From an uncultured Parabacteroides sp. (GTDB lineage: Bacteria; Bacteroidota; Bacteroidia; Bacteroidales; Tannerellaceae): DNA of 64,000 bases. Below the pieces are notes generated by a model, which was not told the origin of the DNA, did not search any database, and was given only the letters and a program-made list of their open reading frames with translations. Shown here in pieces: positions 1-6,546 of this stretch. Both the position numbers and the translations under genes were made by a program. The stretch spans positions 62,001-126,000 of the forward strand of contig CALCST010000016.1 in the NCBI GenBank assembly GCA_937894065.1, in the 5' to 3' direction. Each line of letters starts with the position of its first letter. Position 1 is the stretch's first letter.

Positions 1-561
1 CTCGAAACCGACCGGTACGACCTGCACGTCTGTCTTGTTGTCGGCAGCAATCTGTTTCAAACGTTTTTTCAGGTCATCCAGCCCGGCTTCATCCATCTGG
101 GCGGTGATATTCACCTTCGCCATGTTTTCGTCGAAGGTCATACCCGCACTTCCGGCAAGGGTAGCAGCGGTCATTCCCGTAACCAGCGGATTTTTCAAGA
201 GGCTTGCGCCCGGTATCGCGTCGAAGGCTTCCGATGCCCATTTGCGAAACTTGCCGCCACCGGCCGCCGTTTCCAGCCGGTCCAATTCCCCGGTAAGCCG
301 GGCGATTTCCCGGTTGTATTCCTTGATGGCCGGCAGGTTGTCGGCTGGAATCCATTCTTTCTCGGCTTGCAAGGCATCGATGCGGGCTTTCAGCGAACCG
401 ATAGTCTTTCCCGTGTCCTGGAACACGTCTTCCGCCGACCGGACTTTCTCCTGCACACCGGAAAGGGCCGACCTCGTTTTCTCCGAGGTGGCCGTTATCC
501 CTGCCAGTTTCGCGCTGATCTGGTCACGGAGCGAAAAGATGTATTCTATCTTGTTTGCCAT
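1..561 (-). CDS. Phage tail tape measure protein, N-terminal part (runs off window)
   Basis: The frame is open from the start codon at 561 to the window edge (187 codons visible). It begins MANKIEYIFSLRDQISAKL, which is the usual opening of tape measure proteins in Bacteroides phages. It then has a helical, coiled-coil-like stretch (residues about 20-80) and a small glycine/alanine-rich hydrophobic stretch near residue 130. Tape measure proteins set tail length and are injected with the DNA. It follows the tail assembly chaperone directly, as in most tailed phages, and its start overlaps the frameshifted chaperone tail by 16 bp. The call rests on gene order and N-terminal character; the diagnostic long C-terminus is not visible. 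Confidence 0.8.
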   Translation of the reverse strand, partial: MANKIEYIFSLRDQISAKLAGITATSEKTRSALSGVQEKVRSAEDVFQDTGKTIGSLKARIDALQAEKEWIPADNLPAIKEYNREIARLTGELDRLETAAGGGKFRKWASEAFDAIPGASLLKNPLVTGMTAATLAGSAGMTFDENMAKVNITAQMDEAGLDDLKKRLKQIAADNKTDVQVVPVGFE

Positions 562-734
562 AAATCACCCATGCTTTTAATAAAATCATATTTCACCCAT
601 TCGGCCAAAACGACCTGCAACCCCCATTCCTCATCGCCAAGCGTTGCCGGGTCGATATGCAGGTAGGCCCGGATCAGGCTGTCGGCAAGCAGCAACCAGC
701 CGGGCCTGTCAGCGATACTCGTCCGGCTTATAAC
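546..734 (-). CDS. Tail assembly chaperone, C-terminal extension reached by -1 frameshift
   Basis: This 62-codon frame has no useful start codon but continues the upstream chaperone after a -1 slip at 740-734. It reads VISRTSIADRPGWLLLADSL and ends ...EWVKYDFIKSMGDLWQTR before TAG at 548-546. Long-tailed phages commonly make a short and a frameshifted long chaperone (lambda G and GT type) between the tube and tape measure genes, which is exactly this position. The fused product would be 164 residues. The frame overlaps the tape measure start, again typical. What is seen is the open frame and signal; use in vivo is inferred. Confidence 0.75.
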   Translation of the reverse strand, partial: VISRTSIADRPGWLLLADSLIRAYLHIDPATLGDEEWGLQVVLAEWVKYDFIKSMGDLWQTR

Positions 735-740
735 TTTTTT
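698..740 (-). promoter_or_regulatory. Programmed -1 frameshift signal of tail chaperone
   Basis: On the minus strand the heptamer A AAA AAG (740-734) sits in the zero frame two codons before the stop. After a 5-nt spacer, AGCCGG (728-723) can pair perfectly with CCGGCT (703-698) across a 19-nt loop. Heptamer, spacer and stem match the canonical -1 frameshift arrangement. Confidence 0.75.
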
Positions 741-1039
741 AGCTCGGCTTCCTTCACTTCCACCAGTTCACCCAGTTTTGTGGATACGCCAAGAAACAGG
801 GCGTCGTCCGTCTTGATTTCCTCGTCGCCAGCCAGCCAGCAGTTGCCGAGCAGGATTTCGTTGTACTTCATCGGGTCGTTTTTCCCAACCACGGCGGCCG
901 CGCTGAGTGCCTGGCGGCTGGGGCGTTTCAAGTAAGCAACCTTGTCGCCGACGGTAACACAGAATACGTCGCCCCATTTCTTTTTCCAGGCTTCGATTTG
1001 TTCGGGAGTAATTGTCTTGTTGTTTTCTTTTTCGTTCAT
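728..1039 (-). CDS. Tail assembly chaperone, short form (gpG-like)
   Basis: A 103-residue acidic, helical protein lying between the tail tube gene and the tape measure gene, the fixed position of the tail assembly chaperone in long-tailed phages. It starts MNEKENNKTITPEQIEAWKK and ends ...EVKEAELKKL. Its last codons contain the A AAA AAG slippery heptamer that gives access to a 62-residue extension in the -1 frame. These proteins coat the tape measure during tail assembly and are absent from the virion. Sequence similarity to a named family is not obvious by eye; the call rests on position, size and the frameshift signal. Confidence 0.75.
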   Translation of the reverse strand: MNEKENNKTITPEQIEAWKKKWGDVFCVTVGDKVAYLKRPSRQALSAAAVVGKNDPMKYNEILLGNCWLAGDEEIKTDDALFLGVSTKLGELVEVKEAELKKL

Positions 1040-1056
1040 AGCTCTATATATATTAG

Positions 1057-1482
1057 TTATACCACGTTATATTCCACATCGCAGGCGATAAAGGGCAAGG
1101 CATGTTCCGAATACAGGTCGCCTTCCTTAATGCTGTTCGGGGCTTCCGTAATGGAAGCGTTGATAACTTTGTCGGTTTGTACGACACCGTTTTCCGAGAT
1201 ATAGGAGACGATAATATCAAATTCTAAGTCGGTTACATCGTCGTACCCTTTGGCTTTTGCCGCCGCTTGCATGGCGACCAGTTCAGACTGCAATACGGTA
1301 ATTGTTCCTTCGTATTCCTTCCTGCCCATCTGTATGCCACGGGCCTTCTTGCCGGTGGCGTACAGGGCTTCTTTTGCCCGTTTGGACTTGTATTCAATGG
1401 CACGCAACCCGGCAACAGACTTGCCGAGCAACACCACGTTTACATCAATCCATGCGTATTCTTTTGAATTAAAACTTGCCAT
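1057..1482 (-). CDS. Phage tail tube protein
   Basis: A 141-residue protein directly after the sheath gene (stop and start share position 1482). It begins MASFNSKEYAWIDVNVVLLG and contains a long conserved-looking loop with TGKKARGIQMGRKEYEGT, characteristic of tube proteins next to Mu-like sheaths in Bacteroides prophages. The inner tube polymerises under the sheath and forms the DNA channel. Size (usual range about 110-170 residues), sheath-tube order and the beta-rich pattern support the call. No membrane segment or signal peptide is present. Confidence 0.75.
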   Translation of the reverse strand: MASFNSKEYAWIDVNVVLLGKSVAGLRAIEYKSKRAKEALYATGKKARGIQMGRKEYEGTITVLQSELVAMQAAAKAKGYDDVTDLEFDIIVSYISENGVVQTDKVINASITEAPNSIKEGDLYSEHALPFIACDVEYNVV

Positions 1483-2678
1483 TACTCACTTGTTTTATTA
1501 AAAGGGTTATCAAATGACAGATCCACATTGATTTCTTTGAGTAGGGCGGTAGGTACGACCTTCGCCCGCACTTTCAGCGCGTTCGTTGAAATCAAATCCT
1601 GGTTAGGGTCTATATAGGCAGTGAATCCGGAGATTTCGCCTTCCATATTCGTGTTTACGGCACGGACCAGCAACTGTTCGTAATACTTACACATCGGCTG
1701 CGGCAGCTTGCCGGTTTCCGGATCGACAGCCACACTGTCCAGTATTTCGTCAATATAGGTTTTGTAACAGATTACCAGTGCCTTCTGAATAACGCGTGTA
1801 AGGCTCAGACGGTGGTAATCGTTGGTCGTGGCGACCGCCGTCGAGTCGTCATTCAGATAATAGCCGTTCTTTCCGATATAAGTACGGTAGAAAATATATC
1901 CCGCGTCGTGCAGGGCATTCCAAAGGCTGTAACTTTCCTCCGGCTTCTTTCCGTTCGTCAGATAGCCATCCGCCACCAGGCTTCCGTCACGGACACGGGC
2001 CAGCGAGATGTTGACAGCGCACGTTGCCAACCGCCCCAGTACCTTACCGATAGCGGCCGAATAATATTCGCTTGCCCCGTATTTACCATCCGAGGCCATC
2101 ACGACAGATACGCTGTCCTGGCTTCCTTCACGTGGCTGGTACAGGCTATCGGTCGTACCGTTCCAGGCAAGGGCCGGAAGGAGAACCACAAACGGGGCAA
2201 TCTGTTTCAGGTATGAATCAATTACCTGCTGGGCCGCCGTAACAGCCGTTACCACGTCCTGGTCAATACCGCTTGTAACGGTCGGTTCGTATTCATCTTC
2301 CGGATTTCGGTTGATACCCACCAGGCGGATACGCCCGGCCGCCGAATCAATCAGCGTTTTCAATGGAGACCCGGCTTCCATAGAACAGATTTCGGTCAGC
2401 GTCTTTGCCGCGTCAACTACCAGCAGATGCAGTTCCGCGCCGTCACCGGCCGATTCATAAAAGCCCAGCACCTCTTTATAGGCCAACGGGTTGTTTTCCG
2501 CCGTCAGTCCCAATTTTTTCAGATCACCGGTAGAAGCAATCACATAGACCTTGTTCAGTTCCAATGTGGACGAAACAGCCTTGCCGGTCAGGATCAGCCC
2601 GGCGATACCGTCATCCGAAAGGGTGACAGTCCCGATATTGCCGTTACCCAGCGTTATATTTACATTTGGTAAACTCAT
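1482..2678 (-). CDS. Contractile tail sheath protein (DUF2586-like)
   Basis: This 398-residue protein begins MSLPNVNITLGNGNIGTVTL, and has a central region with VVLLPALAWNGTTDSLYQPR and a C-terminal region containing GEISGFTAYIDPNQDLISTN followed by a beta-rich end (VVPTALLKEINVDLSF). The layout matches sheath proteins of transposable myophages (Mu gpL role; the DUF2586 family is my recollection). It implies a contractile tail. It is translationally coupled to the tube gene downstream and lies 2 bp from the preceding small lipoprotein-like gene. I see no truncation. Confidence 0.85.
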   Translation of the reverse strand: MSLPNVNITLGNGNIGTVTLSDDGIAGLILTGKAVSSTLELNKVYVIASTGDLKKLGLTAENNPLAYKEVLGFYESAGDGAELHLLVVDAAKTLTEICSMEAGSPLKTLIDSAAGRIRLVGINRNPEDEYEPTVTSGIDQDVVTAVTAAQQVIDSYLKQIAPFVVLLPALAWNGTTDSLYQPREGSQDSVSVVMASDGKYGASEYYSAAIGKVLGRLATCAVNISLARVRDGSLVADGYLTNGKKPEESYSLWNALHDAGYIFYRTYIGKNGYYLNDDSTAVATTNDYHRLSLTRVIQKALVICYKTYIDEILDSVAVDPETGKLPQPMCKYYEQLLVRAVNTNMEGEISGFTAYIDPNQDLISTNALKVRAKVVPTALLKEINVDLSFDNPFNKTSE

Positions 2679-2679
2679 A

Positions 2680-3204
2680 TTAATTGCGTTTTAATAGTTT
2701 TCTAACACTTTTCAAACCCAACCAAAGAGCCAGGATTGAAATTGATATTTTCCCGATCCGCATCCACGTTTCCTGCCACCACGTAAGGCGGTTCACCGCC
2801 ACCTCTATTGGCTGGGGAACATAGATGATGGAATCTTTTCCGGGTACATAGACCGTGTCGGGGGCGACTTTTGCCTTGTAGTCCAGCTTCCCGTCTTTGA
2901 AAGACAGATCGGTTTCCATCACCTTTCCTTTCAGTTCCTCCACCTGCCGCATAAGAACCCGGCCTGTACTGTCGCACTCGAACAGGGCGGTCAGAAGTGC
3001 CGAATCGGGCGAAAGATAGACAGGAACAAGGCGGTCCCTTACCACCGGATCAGGCACCGGTGGGCTCGCGTGCGTGCCCCTCGACATCTTCGGCCCTGCG
3101 CAATTCATACAGCACAGGGCAAGCATCAGCATGATCGGCAAAAGGGCAGCGGTTCGCCTTTTCGACAGCCCGGCGAAGCCGTGCCAGTTCTTTACGTATC
3201 GCAT
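2680..3204 (-). CDS. Lipoprotein-like phage lysis protein (spanin candidate)
   Basis: A 174-residue protein with a basic N-terminus (KRR at residues 15-17), a hydrophobic stretch and several cysteines in LMLALCCMNCAGP, which could act as a lipobox. A proline-rich linker, a short coiled-coil-like section and a hydrophobic helix near residues 148-165 follow. Its 5' end overlaps the upstream gene by 155 bp in another frame; an internal Met at position 3132 would reduce this. Overlapping small membrane/lipoprotein genes next to a lytic enzyme recall Rz/Rz1 spanins, but the C-terminal hydrophobic helix is unusual for Rz1. Function is inferred from context only. Confidence 0.5.
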   Translation of the reverse strand: MRYVKNWHGFAGLSKRRTAALLPIMLMLALCCMNCAGPKMSRGTHASPPVPDPVVRDRLVPVYLSPDSALLTALFECDSTGRVLMRQVEELKGKVMETDLSFKDGKLDYKAKVAPDTVYVPGKDSIIYVPQPIEVAVNRLTWWQETWMRIGKISISILALWLGLKSVRKLLKRN

Positions 3205-3433
3205 TGATTTCTTTCTTTAATGGTTCGACGACCTGTTCCATCAGGATGGACATCCCGTTTTTCACGTTCTCCAGTTCGTCGCCCCGTGTGTCCGTCTTGG
3301 AAGCCTCTACCTGTGCCCGAAGTGATTCGATTTCAGCGTTGTATTTCTTACGAAGCAGCAAACTCTGAATCCATAATCCAACCGGTGCAGACAAGACACC
3401 GAACAGCAATGAAATGATTTCGGAAGTTTCCAT
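3050..3433 (-). CDS. Membrane-anchored coiled-coil phage protein (holin/inner spanin candidate)
   Basis: 127 residues. An N-terminal membrane helix (IISLLFGVLSAPVGLWIQSL) is followed by a long charged coiled coil and a Cys-containing tail (CPFADHADACPVLYELR). This is the layout of an inner-membrane spanin or a class III-like holin. It sits between the lysozyme-like gene and the lipoprotein-like gene, forming a plausible three-gene lysis cassette. The downstream gene starts inside it in another frame. I do not recognise a named family; the lysis role is inferred from neighbours and topology. Confidence 0.5.
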   Translation of the reverse strand: METSEIISLLFGVLSAPVGLWIQSLLLRKKYNAEIESLRAQVEASKTDTRGDELENVKNGMSILMEQVVEPLKKEINAIRKELARLRRAVEKANRCPFADHADACPVLYELRRAEDVEGHAREPTGA

Positions 3434-3450
3434 CCTGATTTCACAAGGTT

Positions 3451-3864
3451 TTATTCGTTCAACAATTCCCAGCCGGCTTCCACATCGGCCATGACCGCCG
3501 GGATGCCGTTTTCAACCTGGCTTATCGCCGCGGCCAAGGCACACATCGTTCCTTTGTCGTCCACATCGGGGACGAAGGTGGTCGGCACTTGCATTTCCCG
3601 GCATACGCGGGTGATGTAGCCCGATGTGTTGTTTTCGGTTCGTGGTGCCCAACGGCTGATAAAGTCGGCGATTGTCTGGCAGCCGTGTTTCCGGCGGTAG
3701 TTCTGCAACAGCCTGATCAGGGCGCGGTAGCCATGCGGCATATCCTTAAACTCTTCGAAGGAATTGTCCTTCTTTGCCCCGGCCGGGATTTCACCTTTCC
3801 AATCGGTAGCATCCGAGTTACGGATGTTACCGGGATTATTATTTCTGATTCCTCGTGGTGCCAT
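3451..3864 (-). CDS. Structural protein P5-like / putative phage lysozyme
   Basis: 137 residues beginning MAPRGIRNNNPGNIRNSD. The RGIRNNNPGNIR opening is characteristic of a family often annotated as 'structural protein P5' or virion-associated lysozyme in Bacteroidetes phages, predicted to have a lysozyme-like fold and to cleave peptidoglycan. The middle contains GYRALIRLLQNYRRKHGCQT and a conserved-looking TSGYITRVCREMQV segment. No signal peptide is seen, so export would rely on a holin or on virion incorporation. It is followed by two small membrane proteins, supporting a lysis cassette. Catalytic residues cannot be assigned by eye. Confidence 0.7.
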   Translation of the reverse strand: MAPRGIRNNNPGNIRNSDATDWKGEIPAGAKKDNSFEEFKDMPHGYRALIRLLQNYRRKHGCQTIADFISRWAPRTENNTSGYITRVCREMQVPTTFVPDVDDKGTMCALAAAISQVENGIPAVMADVEAGWELLNE

Positions 3865-3867
3865 TTA

Positions 3868-4938
3868 TTAACCTCCTACTGCCGCTACATATTCTGACAT
3901 GATAGCCGCCATTGCGTCTTTCTTTTTCGGAAGCACGATAAAGTAGTGGCGGAAGTTCACAAGGCTTCGCTGGTTCAGCGGGTCGGTTTTCGCTTCCGAA
4001 TAGTACATCTTTGTGCTGCCCGATGCTTTGAACACACGCTTGGTATAGAAGGCGACGGATGCCTGGTATTCATTGGCTCCGGCAGCGGTTCCGAACTTCA
4101 CCTTTGTACCGGCAACTTTATATACCGGGTTGTCGGAATACTCATACACTTCAAACCCATACAGGTTGGCGATCTTTCCGGTCGTGTAGTTGTAATACTG
4201 ATCCTTAAACTTCTGGTCGGTCAGGAGAAGGTCGTTCACGTGGTCGCTGCATAGTACCAGGCGGCGACCCTGTACAGGGATTTTCAGTTTGTCGAACTGG
4301 TCCTTCAGGGCGATAATGTCCGACATCTGCAAACGTCTGCGCCCGCTGGCCCCTCCACCCACGATCTCACCGGTAGTCTTCAATACCGGGGTTTTGGCTC
4401 CGTTGCTGTCCGGGGCAAGCGCGTGGATCGCCTTGGCAAACTTCTTTTCCTTTATGGCATCGGCATGGCGTTCTTTGAGGCTCGCCATCTTGTCGTAAGA
4501 AGAAGCGTACAGTTCGTCGTCCGTTACCGGAGTCGGTTTGGTCTGGAACTTGTCCAGCGAGAATACCGCGTCGTTGTCGGTGATTTCCTGCACATCCAGC
4601 GGATAGGTCGTATTGTTGACCAATACATCCGGGTCGCCTCCGACATCGATCATGTGGATCACGTTGTTCTCGGCATACTGCGAATAGTCGGGCAAACCAT
4701 CTAAAAAAGTGGCTGTGTCACCGGCACGAAGGGTTTTGATCAGTTCGCCGGTCCATACCTCCGTCAGCACCCCTTCGCAAAGTGCGCCGGAAGGCAGGAA
4801 AGGACCGGCAGCCAATGATACGCCGACGGCTGTAGCGGCTCCGGCCATCGCCGGAACGCCCATCACGGCGGCAATCATAACGCCCATCACCGCGTTGAAC
4901 AGCAGGGCAGCAATCGCTTTGATTCCTTTTGCTTTCAT
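3868..4938 (-). CDS. Major capsid protein (Mu gpT-like role)
   Basis: 356 residues following the protease/scaffold gene, the usual position of the capsid gene. The N-terminus is hydrophobic and alanine/glycine rich (residues about 8-50), then a region resembling HK97-fold capsids follows: a central helix-rich part with MSDIIALKDQFDKLKIPVQG and RRLVLCSDHVNDLLL, and a C-terminus with FYTKRVFKASGSTKMYYSEA and NFRHYFIVLPKK. The N-terminal arm could be removed during maturation by the protease encoded next door. The hydrophobic N-terminus is a little unusual; the start at 4938 is the only good Met for the frame. Confidence 0.75.
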   Translation of the reverse strand: MKAKGIKAIAALLFNAVMGVMIAAVMGVPAMAGAATAVGVSLAAGPFLPSGALCEGVLTEVWTGELIKTLRAGDTATFLDGLPDYSQYAENNVIHMIDVGGDPDVLVNNTTYPLDVQEITDNDAVFSLDKFQTKPTPVTDDELYASSYDKMASLKERHADAIKEKKFAKAIHALAPDSNGAKTPVLKTTGEIVGGGASGRRRLQMSDIIALKDQFDKLKIPVQGRRLVLCSDHVNDLLLTDQKFKDQYYNYTTGKIANLYGFEVYEYSDNPVYKVAGTKVKFGTAAGANEYQASVAFYTKRVFKASGSTKMYYSEAKTDPLNQRSLVNFRHYFIVLPKKKDAMAAIMSEYVAAVGG

Positions 4939-4962
4939 TTGTTTTTTGATTTGTTTGATTGA

Positions 4963-5910
4963 TTAGTAATTGGGACAGTCCATACCGTATTCCGCTTTAT
5001 AGAGCTTCATATAGGTAGGTTTGTCGTTTGTTCTCAGTTCCATAATCTTGTCGGCCGGAACGTCTGAAAGTTTCTTCCATTCTCCGGAAACAGAATTTCC
5101 GCCCGAAAGCCGGATCACGTCGGTCGGTTTCTGCGTCGGTGTCATGGCTTCGAAAGTCAGTTTCAGGGATTCCAGCCCGACCTGCTTGCCAAGGGCAATA
5201 AAATGATCTTTCTTCTCAGCCGTAATGCGGCGTTCGGTAATGGCAGTGTCAACAGCAGAAGTGATACCGGCCAGTTGCATTTCTTCCTTTTCCTTTCTTA
5301 GTTGCTCGTTGGCCGTCTTGTAGCCCAACAGTACCTCGATCGAGGAAAGGATTTCGTTTTCCGTTGCCGTTTCCGGCAGGCCCAATTTCAGGGCGATCGC
5401 TTTAAAATCCATTTGTTCGTCTGGTTTTTGAGTGTTATTAATAAGCAGCGGGAGACTTTCGGATTCCTCGCCAGCCGCCAGTTTCAATTCTTTACCTTGT
5501 ACGTTCAATATGAGCGGTAGTGCGTTGTCGTTACCGCCAATATCCACCATGCTAACCTCGGTCAGTTTGCTTTTTGTGACGGTCGCGCGATATTGGCCGG
5601 GCTTGACGAGTTCCGGGGCGTCGCTATACTCCAGTACGTCCACATTCGCACTGGCCATACGGAGCGTACCCTTTTCCCATTGCGCCTTTGCCTGTTTGGA
5701 TTCCTCGCGCACTTCATCGAAGTAGGGTTCGCCGGTTACCCGGCCGTCTTCCTTCTTAATATCCTTTATGCAACCGATGATCACGCCGCGCCAGTGCATC
5801 CAAAGTAGCACGGGGTTTTTCTCATACTGGGAAATATCCATTCCCGCCGTGCTGATCCAAGTGCCGTAGCAGTTGACCGATTCGTCGCTGATTACAATTC
5901 GTTTTCCCAT
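4963..5910 (-). CDS. Prohead protease with scaffold-like C-terminal region
   Basis: I start this gene at MGKRIVISDESVNCYGTWIS (5910) because the frame upstream runs through the palindromic operator array and gives a low-complexity Cys/Tyr peptide. The N-terminal ~180 residues resemble the HK97/Mu gpI type prohead protease: NPVLLWMHWRGVIIGCIKDI gives a candidate His and MASANVDVLEYSD plus LTEVSMVDIGGN give the S-containing motif before the conserved D/G turn. The C-terminal ~130 residues are helical and charged, fitting a scaffold fused to the protease. The capsid gene follows. A canonical Bacteroides promoter lies 22 bp upstream. Family certainty is moderate; order and architecture support it. 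Confidence 0.75.
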   Translation of the reverse strand: MGKRIVISDESVNCYGTWISTAGMDISQYEKNPVLLWMHWRGVIIGCIKDIKKEDGRVTGEPYFDEVREESKQAKAQWEKGTLRMASANVDVLEYSDAPELVKPGQYRATVTKSKLTEVSMVDIGGNDNALPLILNVQGKELKLAAGEESESLPLLINNTQKPDEQMDFKAIALKLGLPETATENEILSSIEVLLGYKTANEQLRKEKEEMQLAGITSAVDTAITERRITAEKKDHFIALGKQVGLESLKLTFEAMTPTQKPTDVIRLSGGNSVSGEWKKLSDVPADKIMELRTNDKPTYMKLYKAEYGMDCPNY

Positions 5911-5931
5911 TTCGTTTCCGTTGATACGCTG

Positions 5932-5962
5932 CAAACATACAGGCATAAAAAGGGCGGGCAAA
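5932..5962 (-). promoter_or_regulatory. Promoter of the leftward capsid/tail operon
   Basis: On the minus strand TTTG (5962-5959), a 19-bp spacer and TATGTTTG (5939-5932) match the Bacteroides primary-sigma consensus TTTG-N19-21-TAnnTTTG exactly. The start codon at 5910 follows about 20 bp downstream. The 21-bp repeat array begins 8 bp upstream of the -33 box, a typical activator position. Confidence 0.8.
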
Positions 5963-5969
5963 AAAAGTG

Positions 5970-6025
5970 TGCAACGGTTACACAGATGTATGTAACGGTT
6001 ACACACTTCTATGTAAGCGTTACAC
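5970..6025. repeat. Three-unit, 21-bp-period palindromic operator array
   Basis: Units begin at 5970, 5991 and 6012: TGCAACGGTTACACA, TGTAACGGTTACACA and TGTAAGCGTTACACA. The middle unit is a perfect odd palindrome (TGTAAC-G-GTTACA). The exact 21-bp period puts all units on one face of the helix. The array lies between the two divergent structural operons, so it is probably the binding site of a phage late regulator. The regulator is not proven. Confidence 0.75.
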
Positions 6026-6083
6026 ACTTTATTGCCGGACGGCGTTTTCCTTTACAATTTTGCCGAAAAGCAAATCATTTTTT

Positions 6084-6536
6084 ATGGCTTCAAAAAAAGA
6101 ACTTGAAAAGACAAAGGAACTGGCCCGGCTCTATTACCTGAACGGGGATACGCAGAAGCTGGTGGCCGAAAAGGTGGGTGTCTCGCGCGTCACCGTGAAC
6201 AAATGGGTAAGCGACGGCGGCTGGGATGCGTTGCGCACCGCCAAATCAATTACCCGGAAAGAACTGGTCGCCAAAATCATGAAGAAAGCCGACGAAAAAC
6301 TGGAAAACGGCGATATGAGTGCCGACGAAATGGCAAAACTGGCGGCCAGCATCGAGAAGATAGACAAACGTACCAACGCTACGACCATTATCGAGGTGCT
6401 TACTTCCTACAACAACTGGCTGGTGGCGCGTACCCAGATAGACAAGGAACTGACGGTGGATTTCCTGAAAATGACTAACCGTTACCAGGACATATTTATC
6501 GCCGAACAAGTCTCGGCCGAAAATCCGGGACTATAA
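6084..6536 (+). CDS. Terminase small subunit-like DNA-binding protein
   Basis: 150 residues; I start at MASKKELEKTKELARLYYLN (6084), because upstream codons run through the operator array. Residues about 18-40 form a helix-turn-helix (GDTQKLVAEKVGVSRVTVNK), as in small terminases that recognise phage DNA ends. The rest is helical. The large terminase starts 10 bp after its stop, and the pair opens the rightward head operon. In Mu the equivalent position is gp27. Alternatively it could be a transcription factor, but its coupling to terminase favours packaging. Confidence 0.75.
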   Translation: MASKKELEKTKELARLYYLNGDTQKLVAEKVGVSRVTVNKWVSDGGWDALRTAKSITRKELVAKIMKKADEKLENGDMSADEMAKLAASIEKIDKRTNATTIIEVLTSYNNWLVARTQIDKELTVDFLKMTNRYQDIFIAEQVSAENPGL

Positions 6537-6546
6537 TATATAATGT

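Noticed and set aside
35..580. 181-codon plus-strand frame opposite the tape measure gene
   Set aside because: Antisense to a well supported phage gene; Ser/Ala-rich shadow without neighbours on that strand.
5967..6083. In-frame N-terminal extension of the small terminase with repeated CNGYT-like peptide (and the mirror extension of the protease gene on the other strand)
   Set aside because: Both are translations of the 21-bp operator array; clean Met starts with normal protein character exist at 6084 and 5910.
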